Of a stretch of 64,000 bases of DNA, positions 22,545 through 34,685 are shown piece after piece. This DNA comes from Synaphobranchus kaupii (lineage: Eukaryota > Chordata > Actinopteri > Anguilliformes > Synaphobranchidae): contig CM056389.1 in the NCBI GenBank assembly GCA_029718625.1, positions 7,293,860-7,357,859 of the forward strand, given 5' to 3'. Under the pieces are notes generated by a model. That model saw only the letters and a list, made by a program, of their open reading frames with translations, did no database searches and was not told the DNA's origin. The first letter of the stretch is position 1. Every line of letters begins with the position of its first letter. The position numbers were made by a program, and so were the translations under genes.

Positions 22545-24334
22545 ATAAAATTCTGTTAATTTCACTATGCTTTTTGTGATGAATTGCCTGTTAATTTCAG
22601 TAACTTTGCCCCACCATTTAGCTTTTGGGTATTAAAAACATGGCTATTGTCAGAGGTTTAACAATGAATTGTTAATTAATTCATGAAAATGACATTAGTT
22701 TGGGTCAAAAGTATGGATTGATATCATTGGGGTCATCACTGGAAAGGTTTGTGCACCCCTGCTCTAGATCATGGAGGGTAAAGTTTTGGTAAATTAATAC
22801 ATCTAGAACATGACTTTATTTTTTTTTTATAAATTGAAGAGGGAACTTCCAATGGAAGTCCAAACATTCACAAGCAAAATGGCAGGTTACTGAAATGTCA
22901 TTTTAATGTACATTACCAATCTCCATTAAGCTCATTAGGATGGCATAATCAGAGTGATGTATGACTCTGGAGATAAGTGTGAGTGCTCATCTGAAGGGCA
23001 CATGAGATTCATCAATCTTACCACATTAAACACATTTTATCTAAAATTAGATTCTATTGTTTCCAAGTTTTTAGTTATTTGCTTATGAGAATGTTATGGG
23101 TTTTTTCCCCCTGCACAATTGTGGCACGCACCTAGGTGAGTTCAAACTGACAGCGTTTAAATATGCATACATTCCCCCCTCATATTTATTATATCAACCA
23201 CAGAAAATGCGTGTGCAGAAGAGGAGTGTTTCTATGTGGCCCCCGTTTACATATATACCGGGCTCTCCTGAGGTCGCAACCCAAAACGCTCATGCAGTGA
23301 CCGATTCCCTCTGCTCAGAGTAGCGCCCCCCAGCTCCAAGTGTAAGATCGTAGGTCATGCACAGTCTGAGTCTATTGTCAAAGGGGACAGCTGTGACCGT
23401 GCACCAAACCCTTCAACTATTAAATAATTAAAAAGGGACCATGTGACTTGTCTCATTATCTTTCAAAATGCATAATCTTAGGGTAAGATATGGGAGAGAT
23501 GGGTGCATGGTGAATATGACATAAGCATGATTGGATTTGATGTATTGCACATGGGTGGGGAATGGGGAAATTATAATTAACCTTGAAAAATGTGTTTGGA
23601 ATTTAAATGTAAAACGGAATCACTGCGAAAATTAATATTGGAGAAAGAACTATTTTAAAAGAAAGGACAATGTGAGTAATGGTGATGAGACCGACCTTGA
23701 AATGATCTATTATTAAATATTACTGCATTTTTTAACCTATGGAATTCTCATCTTTTATTCAATAATTTTAATTTCGGCAAGATTGTTGGCTACACCATGT
23801 GACCTTTGTCACATAGGCTATGAAACGGTAATATCAACGTTCATTTATCTTGGAGTGGGTAAACGTGCACGTGCCAGGCAGTGGATATGAAAATGAGCTT
23901 GCGCAGTGATATACCATCCGGATAGAATGCCGATGGGTGATGGGCGTGACCGTTGTTGCATTCAGTGTTGTAACAATACATTATTCATGTCGGGGTGGGG
24001 GAACGTGCAAAAATCGGCGATACATTGGCGTCTTGCTTTAATCAGGAAAGTGTGGTGAAACTGGCGGTAAGTGTTAATTAACCAAAATGAAGAAAAAGTG
24101 AGTAAAATCTGGCCACATCCTACCGACATTCTCATCCTACCTTGGTGCTATGCCCACATTTGTCAAACCGGTCCACGTGTCATCGTTTCTTTCGTTGCTG
24201 TATAAAAAATAAAAAGCAAAACATTTACAAGAACAATTAAATGATGTTGACGATTAAATGATGAACTCGGGTTAATTGGACATTTATTAGCGATTATTAC
24301 TGCACATTCAATCACCTCCACGTCTTAAGCACGG
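22545..24334. other. Intergenic DNA upstream of METTL16
   Basis: No gene or repeat end was recognised. The 23090-23330 open frame has no family resemblance. Proximal METTL16 regulatory DNA probably begins near the right end. Confidence 0.4.
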
Positions 24335-24342
24335 TGACGTCA
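24335..24342 (+). promoter_or_regulatory. CRE palindrome upstream of METTL16
   Basis: TGACGTCA, the full cAMP-response element, lies in a CpG-containing stretch, with a second ATGACGTAC half-site-like sequence near 24367. It sits about 200 bp 5' of the proposed untranslated first exon end. CREB/ATF binding is inferred from the motif only. Confidence 0.45.
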
Positions 24343-24399
24343 TCTTCGGTGCCGGCGCAGAATCAATGACGTACCGTGTGTACCAGCAGCCATGTGTAG

Positions 24400-24550
24400 C
24401 AGCCATGACCAAAATCGTTAGCACGTCGTTAGAAACTTTAGTTTTCTGTGTCTAGGTAGCGGGCGTTGCATACTTTTGGGAATCGGTCAACAGTTTTCAT
24501 TCGAACTCTCTGGAATCTGACTGCACTCCACATCAACTTCTATTATAAAG
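24400..24550 (+). other. Proposed METTL16 5' untranslated exon with GC donor
   Basis: The start codon exon at 25195 is preceded directly by a splice acceptor (TTCACCGTTGCAG), so a 5' untranslated exon must lie upstream. The best donor in the promoter-proximal DNA is ATAAAG followed by GCAAGT at 24551, a strong non-canonical GC-type donor. The 5' limit is unknown. Alternative GT donors cannot be excluded. Confidence 0.35.
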
Positions 24551-25194
24551 GCAAGTGCACGGAGCGCACTTAATGTGAAAATGACAGTTTATAATATAGC
24601 TAACGTGCACTTTAGCTAATAGTTGCCAAATTGGCAAATAATTTGCTTGCTAGTTAGCTTTATTTCCCGGATAGCTAGATCTCTATCTTTGTGTGCAAGA
24701 CTGATTTAATTGAGTAGTTAACGTTTGCTTGTTAAAATATGTTTTATCTTGAAGCCAAGCATATATGGCTTAATAGTAAAGTGCTACATAACTCAATCAA
24801 CAACTACAGTTAATACATTCATGGAAGTTCGTTCTCAGTCTGGCTAGTTATCTAAACTGTAACGTTAGATGGCAACATCTCTCTAGTTAGATACCGTATG
24901 TGCAGTAGCTCGGTTTGCGATTTGGTTGCGACTTAAGCTCAGTAACGACAGCTGGAAAAATACGGTTAACGTTAGATGAAATTTTTCTAAGCTAACAGCA
25001 TACAGAAACCAGAGCGCTGATCATTAGCGTTCTAGATTGAGAATGGTGAAGTGTCTAAATGGCCGAAGCAGTGTTGTTGCTGCTCTAATTATAGCTTAAA
25101 ACACCAACATGATAACACTGAACTGATTACAGATGACCATCGTTTTCACTCCGCTAGCTAAGCTAGTTCACCGTGATTTATTCACCGTTGCAGG

Positions 25195-25322
25195 ATGGCC
25201 CTTAACAAATCCATGCACCCCAGAAATCGATACAAAGACAAGCCTCCGGACTTTGCATACCTGGCTTCCAAGTACCCGGAGTTTCAGCAGCATGTACACA
25301 CCAACCTCACCGGGCGAGTCGG
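25195..25322 (+). CDS. mettl16: METTL16 coding exon 1 (start codon); overview of the gene
   Basis: The exon opens MALNKSMHPRNRYKDKPPDF, the invariant vertebrate METTL16 start, which fixes the initiation codon. It codes residues 1-42 plus two bases and ends GTCGG before GTAAGT. METTL16 is the S-adenosylmethionine-dependent N6-adenosine methyltransferase of U6 snRNA and of MAT2A 3' UTR hairpins, linking methyl-donor level to MAT2A splicing and stability. Seven coding exons in consistent phase are visible (lengths 128, 194, 141, 116, 143, 70, 90), covering residues 1-294: the amino-terminal RNA-binding module and Rossmann methyltransferase domain. Known vertebrate proteins are about 560 residues, so the carboxyl vertebrate-conserved region lies past the right edge. 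Exons 2-6 occur twice in this assembly. Confidence 0.96.
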
Positions 25323-25736
25323 GTAAGTTGGCGCCTTTCCATCCCGTTGTCAAGGTAACAACGTACCTCCTTAGCGCGAGCCAGTGCACAGTGGTGACGC
25401 AGTCCAGTCCACACGAACCCGGCTTAAAATAAATCAGTTCTAGTGTCCCTGGCTGGCTCAACTAAGATATGTTGTGCTGTAACAGGGTGAATAGTCATAT
25501 CTGTCGCGGTGTAACAGGTGTGAATTTTCATAATCTGTTGTGGTGCAGCAAGCTTCCCGCTGTGAAATCCGCCCATCTGTAAAAAAAAAAAAGGGTGATT
25601 GATTCACCCTTCCCATCTCGTTTACTCACACCATTAGCCTGTCATAAACGTGACTGTAATTGGAGAGCTCTGCCGTCATCACCACCTGACATATAGTAGC
25701 TGTAGCAATGTATTGGCTATAATGATGTCGCAGATA
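25323..25736. other. METTL16 intron 1, first part
   Basis: Starts with a GTAAGT donor. No exon or regulatory motif was recognised apart from one ACCACCTGACAT (25681-25692) resembling the motif repeated at the left end of the window. Confidence 0.5.
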
Positions 25737-27267
25737 CACTACTCACAAAAAGTTAGGGATATTCGGCTTTCGGGTGAAATTTCAGGATGAACCTAAAATG
25801 CACTATAACCTTTACAGGTGAAATTAATTTGACCTTCTCTAAACTTTTGAATGCACATGTCCAACTATTCAATGTTTCAGTACTTTTTGCACAACTTGCT
25901 GTTCTCTAACAAGGAGCTGAACGGCAAAATTCACAACAGTTGTTTGATCCATGAATCGACCAATAAATTTCCTGGTTCAATTAGAATTGGTATTTAAACA
26001 GTCCTCTTCATCATGCTGTTCACATTTTGACATCATGAGACCAAGACGACACCTAACAATTGATCAACAGTACCTCGCCATTGCGAGGCTTCAAACAGGA
26101 TGTTCTCAGAGGGAAGTGGCCACTGAGCTTAGAGTGTCACAGAGTGTCAACAGCAGGTTGCAACAGAGATACAGAGAGACTGGAAGAGTCACAGAAAGGC
26201 ATAGAAGTGGACGTCCTTTGGCCACATCCCACACTGATGACCGCTTCATTGTGAACAGTGCCCTGTGGAACCGGATGATGAATGCCACTCAACTCGAGGC
26301 ACATTTAAGGGAGGTGAGAGGCACCCAAGTGTCACGTCAGACCATTCGAAACCGTTTACATCAGCGTGGTCTGCGTGCTAGACGACCTGCAAGGGTACCT
26401 GACCACACCACCAGGCACAGGCGTCATCATCTTGCATGGGCCAGGGAGCATTTACGCTGGACGAGGGACCAGTGGGCCTCAGTGCTGTTCTCTGATGAAA
26501 GTCGATTCACGTTGAGCAGAAATGATGGCCGCCAACGATGTTGGAGACGTCAAGGAGAGCGCTATGCATCAGCCACTGTTGTCACCAGACGACCCTTTGG
26601 TGGTGGCGGTGTTACAGTGTGGGCAGGTGTGTCTAGTCAATACAGAACTGCCCTACACTTTGTGAATGGTACAGTGACAAGCCCATACTACCTGAATAAC
26701 ATCATTAATCCAGTCATTGTGCCCCTGCATGAACAACACAGGCCTAATTTCATCTTCATGGACGACAATGCTCCAGCTCATCGAGGTCGCATCATTAGGG
26801 AAAGGCTGCTGGAGACTGGGGTACCTCAAATGGAGTGGCCTGCACTTTCTCCAGACCTGAATCCCATAGAAAACCTATGGGATCAGCTGACTCACCGTGT
26901 AGAGGCTCGTAACTCTGTACCCCAGAACCTCAATGACCTGAGGGCCGTCCTTCAAGAAGAGTGGGATGCCATGCCTCAGCAGACAATAAGTCGACTTGTG
27001 AACAGCATGAGACGTCGTTGTCAAGCTGTAATTGATGCTCAAGGGCACATGACAAGTTATTGAGACATTGACATTTTTGTTGTGGTATACCCACCACTGT
27101 TGTTGGCTTTTGTTTCAATAAATTGTTTGAGATGAGGAAATCACCATTGCATGCTTCTACTTAAATGCCCTACTTTCCTGATACGTATAATATCACTGTA
27201 GCGTGAACTTACATTTTCCATAAATTTCACCCGAAAGCCAAATATCCCTAACTTTTTGTGAGTAGTG
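25737..27267 (+). mobile_element. Complete Tc1-like DNA transposon
   Basis: 1531 bp, flanked by TA on both sides (25735-25736 and 27268-27269). Terminal inverted repeats of 46 bp begin CACTACTCACAAAAAGTTAG and match each other with a single mismatch. They enclose one uninterrupted transposase gene in the same orientation as METTL16. Short near-perfect terminal repeats, an intact frame and the canonical target duplication indicate a recent insertion. Confidence 0.95.
26035..27063 (+). CDS. Tc1-family transposase, apparently intact
   Basis: 342 residues from [20 protein letters not shown], the usual Tc1 length. An upstream in-frame Met at 25951 would add 28 residues of unrelated sequence, so I prefer the internal start. 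The amino half has two helix-turn-helix modules (about 7-55 and 85-115) joined by a SGRPLAT linker. The catalytic DD34E triad is present: Asp154 in LFSDESRF, Asp244 in FMDDNAPAH and Glu279 in [11 protein letters not shown], with exactly 34 residues between the last two. A Gly-rich box ([11 protein letters not shown]) lies between the first two. It cuts and pastes the element at TA sites. No stop or frameshift is seen, so the protein may be active. Confidence 0.95.
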   Translation: MRPRRHLTIDQQYLAIARLQTGCSQREVATELRVSQSVNSRLQQRYRETGRVTERHRSGRPLATSHTDDRFIVNSALWNRMMNATQLEAHLREVRGTQVSRQTIRNRLHQRGLRARRPARVPDHTTRHRRHHLAWAREHLRWTRDQWASVLFSDESRFTLSRNDGRQRCWRRQGERYASATVVTRRPFGGGGVTVWAGVSSQYRTALHFVNGTVTSPYYLNNIINPVIVPLHEQHRPNFIFMDDNAPAHRGRIIRERLLETGVPQMEWPALSPDLNPIENLWDQLTHRVEARNSVPQNLNDLRAVLQEEWDAMPQQTISRLVNSMRRRCQAVIDAQGHMTSY

Positions 27268-27269
27268 TA

Positions 27270-27767
27270 TAGTGGCTGTAATGGATAGTATCTGTAAATG
27301 GTCTACTGATTTACTGACGGCTGTGCTGTAATGCATATATGCATATATTGACTGTAATGATGGAATGGATATGGTGGTGATTATAGTGTTTTGGAGTATT
27401 CAATCTTAACTGAACTGGCGAACTTGGAAAAGCAGGGACTGACTGCACTGATCTTCTGTGTCTGTTTGGATTTTGGAGGGAGCGTTTTCCCGCTCTTTTG
27501 TGATCAGAACCCAACCTCATTTACTGCATGTTTGACTAACTGCTTTACTCAAACGCTTCGCCTCTGTTCTCCTCTCGGCTTGGCTCGTCTACGTTTCTAC
27601 GGGGATTTGGGTCATGTGACGTGGCCCAGCGGAGTCTGCTCTGCTCCTGACCTCAGCTGCTGCTTCCTGAATCTGCCTGGTTGCCAGGGGCAGCAGGTGT
27701 GCGTCTCGGTCTCCAGCGAATAGGGTGGAGGAGGGGGCGGGGCTTTGCAGTACTCCCACAGTGGGAG
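27270..27767. other. METTL16 intron 1 between the Tc1 element and the duplicated block
   Basis: Single-copy-looking intronic DNA. The duplicated block starts at or just before 27768. No exon recognised. Confidence 0.5.
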
Positions 27768-28020
27768 GTAGTGCTGGAGGCAGAGTCGAGAGTGTGCTCT
27801 GTCTGTAAGCTGTGAGTGGGACAGAGAGCGCTGTGGTGGGGATTGGGGGGTGGGGGTGGAGCTGCCTGAGGGGGGTGAGGGGGGGGGCGGGCGGTGGGGC
27901 AGGTGGAGGAGAGAGGGAGGAGGGGGTGGGGGGCACAGGGCTGCTGATGGTGCCGTTGGGCGATGGACTCAGCTGGACTGATCGGGAACTGGAATTCCTG
28001 TGGACCTCAGAGCCTGGGGT

Positions 28021-28722
28021 TAACCTACACACACAAACACACACACACACACACACACGCCGGACAGGCAGACGTACACACAGACGCCCAACAGACACAC
28101 ATGCCAGATGAAAACATGCACACACACACACACACGTACACACACCGGACAGACACGCAAATCCCAAACAGACATGCACAGAAACTCCAAACAGAAGGAC
28201 ACACACACACAGAACGTGGCCACAGTGCAGGTGCTGGAGAGAGACAGGTGTTGATGGGGGGGTTTAGGGGTCTGAAGGATATTGGCATTTGAGAGATGGC
28301 GGTGTGTGCACCCCTGATGTGAGATGGACAGGATGCAGACAGGCTAACGAGCTCACGGCTCCCAGCTCACAGCTCTGCCAGCTCTGGCCCCCTTTGATGA
28401 TGCGATTTGAAAGGGACGTCACGTCGGTCAGACCTTCCTTAGGATTCCTAATAACGGAGATGCTAAAGACTCTCACATCGCCTCAGCATATCATCATCTC
28501 ACATCGCCTGCCCTCCTATCTCATTATCTCCTATCTGACACACACAGACTTGCACGTGTGCTCGCGCACACACACATACCTCACACGCACACACACACCT
28601 CGCGCACATACACACCTCACGCACACACACCTCACGCACGCACACCTCACGCACGCACACCTCACATGCACACACACACACACACACACACCTCACACGC
28701 GCACACACACACACACACACCT

Positions 28723-28753
<31 letters not shown>

Positions 28754-28790
28754 CTCACACACACAAACGCAGATGCACAGAGATTGAGCT
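28021..28790. repeat. CA-rich microsatellites (copy A)
   Basis: Interrupted (CA)n tracts at about 28028-28220 and CTCACACGCACACACAC-type repeats at 28540-28775. They give several spurious His/Thr- or Cys/Val-rich open frames. Homologous, slightly shorter tracts lie at 48229-48420 and 48750-48945 in copy B. Confidence 0.9.
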
Positions 28791-28879
28791 AATTTGAGTG
28801 AGCAGACTAAAGGTTTTGTTTAGTCTGTTTGTTGTGAGTTGTAAAAGCAGAGCAGTTAGTGTTTGACGATGAAGGCAGG

Positions 28880-29359
28880 TGAGCTTTGGTTGGATCCCTG
28901 CCCCCCCCCCCCCCCCCCCAGGGGGGGCTCCACCCTCCAGTGACTCAGCCTGTGATGGAAAGCTGTGGTCGGCGTTGAAATGGCTTCCCTCTCCGCTTCG
29001 ATCGTGCCTGCACCTTGATCTAGTGTTCTGGTCCTGGGGGGTGGGGAGCTTGGAGGACGGTGGGCGGAGCCTCACATTTTCCTCTTTGAAGGAGGAGCAC
29101 CTGCAGCCAGACTGAGGGGAGAGAGTGGGGGGTGGGGGGGTGTGAGAGAACGGAGGTATAGAGGAGCTGATGATCCTAAAGAGGTGAAATGAATGAGGCT
29201 GGAGATGAGAGCGTTTCTGAACCCTAGTCTCTGTCCCTGGGCTGTTATTCTCAGAGATTCAGCACTTTAAACCTTGTCTAGTGGTATTTGTGTGGTTAGA
29301 CCTGGTCAGTGTGTGTGTGTGACTGTGTGAGTGTGAGTGTGAGTGTGAGTGTGAGTGTG

Positions 29360-29407
<48 letters not shown>

Positions 29408-30030
29408 TGTGTGCGTGTGCGTGTGTGTGTGTGTAGGGGGCACGGATGTCTATCTGAGGTGGTCTGTCAGCTCAGCACTTTGGTTCATAATCGCCCGTCA
29501 TGGCTGACTGCAACAGTGACCTACATCACACATCTCTCCCTCTCTCTTCTTTCTCCCTCTCTTTCTCTACCTCTTTCCTTTCTCCCTCTCTCTCCTTTCT
29601 CCCTCTCTCTCTCTTTCTTCTCTCCCTGCTCTCTCATCCTCCACCTCATTTTCTGTCTTATTGTGTTTCTATCTTTCATTCTCTTTGTCCATTTCCCTCT
29701 TTCCATCTCTCTTCTCACCTCTTACTCATCCTCTGCTTTGTGTGTGATGATGATGATGATGATGATGAGTATCATCTGATAAAAGTTTATCATCGGTGTG
29801 ATTATTGGCGTTATTGGTCTTGTAGTGACAGAGGTTGTCATGGTAACCTCCTCCAGGTAACAGTGGCATTATTAATTCCCTGCCTTGTCCCCCCCCCCTC
29901 CCTGTGATGACATCATCACATCCTGCCCCCCCCCCCCCCCCCCCCTGTAAGTGGTTTCTACGGAGACGGGAGCACAGTGTCTCTGGTGCAGCTTGCTGGG
30001 GAGACTGATGGGGTTCTAATTATAGCGGAC
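28880..30030. other. METTL16 intron 1, simple-repeat-rich (copy A)
   Basis: Holds poly-C (28903, 29927), GTGAGT repeats (29310-29405), CT-rich (29530-29720) and (GAT)n at 29747-29768. No exon. The copy B equivalent is about 49040-50110. Confidence 0.7.
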
Positions 30031-30039
30031 AGCCCTGTG

Positions 30040-32358
30040 GCGTGGACGGGAGTCACTCTTCACACACTCACACACACACCTGACATACCCGGTCGTTCCC
30101 CTACACTCAGACCAACCTGAGCTTTCAACCGGACTCACCTGGTCTTTCACACACTCACAGACTCACCTGAGCGTTCTCATATACTCACACACACACCTGA
30201 CATACCCGGTCGTTCCCCTACACTCAGACCAACCTGAGCTTTCAACCGGACTCACCTGGTCTTTCACACACTCACACACACACCTGAGCGTTCTCATGTA
30301 CTCACACACACACCTGACATACCCGGTCGTTCCCCTACACTCAGACCAACCTGAGCTTTCAACCGGACTCACCTGGTCTTTCACACACTCACACACACAC
30401 CTGAGCGTTCTCATATGCTCACACACACACCTGACATACCCGGTCGTTCCCCTACACTCAGACCAACCTGAGCTTTCAACCGGACTCACCTGGTCTTTCA
30501 CACACTCACACACACACACCTGAGCGTTCTCATATACTCACACACACACACCTGACATACCCGGTCGTTCCCCTACACTCAGACCAACCTGAGCTTTCAA
30601 CCGGACTCACCTGGTCTTTCACACACTCACAGACACACCTGAGCGTTCTCATATACTCACACACACACCTGACATACCCGGTCGTTCCCCTACACTCAGA
30701 CCAACCTGAGCTTTCAACCGGACTCACCTGGTCTTTCACAGACTCACCTGAGCGTTCTCATATACTCACACACACACCTGACATACCCGATCATTCCCCT
30801 ACACTCAGACCAACCTGGGCTTTCAACCGGACTCACCTGGTCTTTCACACACTCACACACACACCTGAGCGTTCTCATGTACTCACACACACACCTGACA
30901 TACCCGGTCGTTCCCCTACACTCAGACCAACCTGAGCTTTCAACCGGACTCACCTGGTCTTTCACACACTCACACACACACCTGAGCGTTCTCATATGCT
31001 CACACACACACCTGACATACCCGGTCGTTCCCCTACACTCAGACCAACCTGAGCTTTCAACCGGACTCACCTGGTCTTTCACACACTCACACACACACCT
31101 GAGCGTTCTCATATACTCACACACACACACCTGACATACCCGGTCGTTCCCCTACACTCAGACCAACCTGAGCTTTCAACCGGACTCACCTGGTCTTTCA
31201 CACACTCACACACACACCTGAGCGTTCTCATATGTTCACACACACACCTGACATACCCGGTCGTTCCCCTACACTCAGACCAACCTGAGCTTTCAACCGG
31301 ACTCACCTGGTCTTTCACACACTCGCACACACACCTGAGCGTTCTCATATGCTCACACACACACCTGACATACCCGGTCGTTCCCCTACACTCAGACCAA
31401 CCTGAGCTTTCAACCGGACTCACCTGGTCTTTCACACACTCACAGACTCACCTGGTCTTTCACACACTCACAGACACACCTGGTCTTTCACAGACTCACC
31501 TGGTCTTTCACACACTCACAGACTCACCTGAGCGTTCTCATATACTCACACACACACCTGACATACCCGGTCGTTCCCCTACACTCAGACCAACCTGAGC
31601 TTTCAACCGGACTCACCTGGTCTTTCACACACTCACAGACTCACCTGAGCGTTCTCATATACTCACACACACACCTGACATACCCGGTCGTTCCCCTACA
31701 CTCAGACCAACCTGAGCTTTCAACCGGACTCACCTGGTCTTTCACACACTCACAGACACACCTGAGCGTTCTCATATACTCACACACACACCTGACATAC
31801 CCGATCGTTCCCCTACACTCAGACCAACCTGAGCTTTCAACCGGACTCACCTGGTCTTTCACAGACTCACCTGAGCGTTCTCATATACTCACACACACAC
31901 CTGACATACCCGGTCGTTCCCCTACACTCAGACCAACCTGAGCTTTCAACCGGACTCACCTGGTCTTTCACACACTCACAGACTCACCTGGTCTTTCACA
32001 CACTCACAGACACACCTGAGCGTTCTCATATACTCACACACACACCTGACATACCCGGTCGTTCCCCTACACTCAGACCAACCTGAGCTTTCAACCGGAC
32101 TCACCTGGTCTTTCACACACTCAGACACACCTGAGCGTTCTCATATACTCACACACACACCTGACATACCCGGTCGTTCCCCTACACTCAGACCAACCTG
32201 AGCTTTCAACCGGACTCACCTGGTCTTTCACACACTCACAGACTCACCTGGTCTTTCACACACTCACAGACTCACCTGGTCTTTCACACACTCACAGACT
32301 CACCTGGTCTTTCACACACTCACAGACCCACCTGGTCTTTCACACACTCAGACTCACC
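30040..32358. repeat. 117-bp VNTR, about 18 units (copy A)
   Basis: The unit is CCTGAGCGTTCTCATATACT, (CA)n, CCTGACATACCCGGTCGTTC, CCCTACACTCAGACCAACCT, GAGCTTTCAACCGGACTCAC and CTGGTCTTTCACACACTCAC. I count 18 occurrences of the CCCTACACTCAGACCAACCT core. The right end has several short CTGGTCTTTCACACACTCACAGACTCAC subunits. Copy B has only two full units. Confidence 0.93.
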
Positions 32359-32361
32359 TGG

Positions 32362-34338
32362 GGGGTATTTCACGAAGCGCGGTTATGCTGTAAACCTGGC
32401 TTATTTCAGTAAGTCTGGATAGGTTCTCGGATAACTCTGTTTCACGAAGCAAGCTTGACTAGATGCCAGTTATGTTGCAAAGGCAACATATGCGTTGGGG
32501 CTCGCCATACTGACGAGGCTGAGCTGTGCTTACCCTGCATTGGTTTATTTTTATTAACAACTACAACAATGACGTTTTAACTTTTAATTGTATATGTTTA
32601 TCATTCTGTATCTGTATGTTGGCAGACACAAAAGCAGTTAATGCTGTAAAACGAAAGCTGAAGTGTTTTAAAAGCTAAATTGTCTAAAAGTCATATTTGT
32701 TTACTGTTCACAATGTGGGTCGCGTGTGAGCTGCCATGATGATGTGATCTTCCTAGTCGGGGTTGTTGATTTCCGACATGGAACTCCTAGTTGGAAGGGA
32801 GTTTTATTACTTTTTCCCTCGTCAGATATCGGGATTCCTGGTTGGAAATGAAAAAAACGAATGCAGCATTAATTCAGTTGCTGTGCTCATGGGCTGTACT
32901 AAAAACATCCGGCTCTCTGTGAAAGTTATGTCTTCAGGGGGGGAACTTGGAGTTTTGAATTTAAGTTCCGCACACACAAAAAAAGTTCTGCAGGTGCGTG
33001 GTTAAAGCTAGACTATTCATTCGGCTCACAACCTGCACCGACCCGAAAGCCATGTACTGAACGGTTCTGTACGAATACGTGTACCGTTACACCCATAATT
33101 TGTATAGAAGATCTGCAACTCTGATTGCCTCTTCACTAGGGGTGCAACGAATAATCGACGTAGTCGACGAAAATCCATGACCAAATTAGTTGCCAACGAA
33201 TTTAATTGTCGATTCGTTGGTGACGTCATCGCGTGTGTTTTTCACGCTATGGAGCTGAATTAAACACCGGAGCTGATGATGGAAGTAGCTAAGGAGTGAG
33301 ACCTCTTGCTTCCTTCTCATATTTGTTGAACTACGGTCCGTTACACCACTACTGTTGGCCTAATATGATAGTCCAGTAATAGGTTTTTTGTACTGCAGCC
33401 GCCCTATAAATTTAAAATGTATGTTGTATTGATGCCAGAAATATGCTTTGATTAAGGGAAAACCGCTCTAGTTTTGTTATATTTTATTGCTGCTACTTTG
33501 CCTGTCCTTGGTTTTAAATTTTGACAGAAAAAATGGATATTGATTTTTATTCATCTTTTGTATCAGCAGCAAAGTTCATTAAAAGACGTATTTTTTAATT
33601 AAGTATTCATCTTTATTGTCCTCATTGTTAGTTAGCACATGCCTAAAACAACCTCAAGCTAAATTTAAAAGCTGATCGCTAAATAAGAGCCATTGAGTAA
33701 TTGTGCGATTCGTAATCAGAATAGTCGATTATTCGTTTCAATAATCGATAGATTAATCGACTATCAAAATAGTCGTTAGTTGCAGCCCTACTCTTCACCA
33801 ACATTTTGATTTGTATTCCGGTCCTTTTTGTCCTACTGTGATTGCTCCTAAATAGCTACACAACAAAAAGTAGCCTACTATTAAAATACTTTTTTTAATT
33901 GAGGAGATGCAAAGCACGTAGCACTGATTGCGCAATAGGACTAACGTGCGCATTTATGCGCTCGGCAATCGATTCCCAGGCTGCGTCTCTCGCTTTATTA
34001 ATTACTGTGGCGTTGCCTTTTTTGTAATTGTAGACTTGTAATCTTCATAAAACTGCATAATGAGTTCCTGTTCCCCAGCTGTAAACGACACGGTACGTTA
34101 TTTTGCCAATGTACTCTGATCGAATGTTTAAATTGACATTCACTGTTTAAATAGTCCATGAACGCGCACGTAAATTAGTTCCCCAAACCTGGCTTTCATC
34201 AGGCTTGAATTAGCTTCAACTCTTGAGCTGCAATCTAGCTTCGTGAAACGGAATTTATCCCAGCTGTCTAACCTGGCTCATTGAAGCCCGGCTTATTTTA
34301 GTAAGCCTAGATTTTCTTAGCCAGCTTCGTGAAATGTC
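32362..34338. mobile_element. 2 kb non-autonomous element with 7-bp target duplication (copy A)
   Basis: Starts GGGGTATTTCACGAAGCGCG and ends CCAGCTTCGTGAAATGTC, an imperfect terminal inverted repeat. Diverged subterminal repeats are GGCTTATTTCAGTAAGTCTGG against CCGGCTTATTTTAGTAAGCC. CACCTGG flanks both sides (32355-32361 and 34339-34345), and the insertion point lies in the last 117-bp repeat units. No transposase is visible. A hAT element is nested inside. Confidence 0.7.
33137..33790. mobile_element. Nested non-autonomous hAT element (copy A)
   Basis: Terminal repeats TAGGGGTGCAAC and GTTGCAGCCCTA are flanked by the perfect 8-bp target duplication CTCTTCAC (33129-33136 and 33791-33798), the hAT signature. 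Subterminal AATAATCGACGTAGTCGACG and CGATAGATTAATCGACTATC palindromic motifs are present. 654 bp without transposase. Confidence 0.88.
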
Positions 34339-34345
34339 CACCTGG

Positions 34346-34681
34346 TCGTTCACATCGACTCAGACACACCTGATCTTTGACTGTTCTACTCTAGCACCTA
34401 CACTGTGAAAACCTGCACACACACGACTGGGAGAGAGGGAGAGATGGGAAAGGATAGATCTGTAACCCTCTGTGCTTTCCCCCTGTCTGAATAAAGTGGA
34501 ATCATTATTTTCATTAATAATATGTGTATATAAATAATGAATTGAATTCTTATTTTAAAATACAGAATTTAAGTTAGACAATTAACATCAATGCATGATA
34601 AAATGACCAGGCTTAACTGCTTTGCCCTTTTTGTGAGTGAGTGAAAATTAGAGTTAGGCCTGAGTTGCATTCGCACTGAAC
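34346..34681. other. METTL16 intron 1 between elements (copy A)
   Basis: AT-rich intronic DNA conserved in copy B (52463-52790). No feature recognised. Confidence 0.5.
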
Positions 34682-34685
34682 ATTT

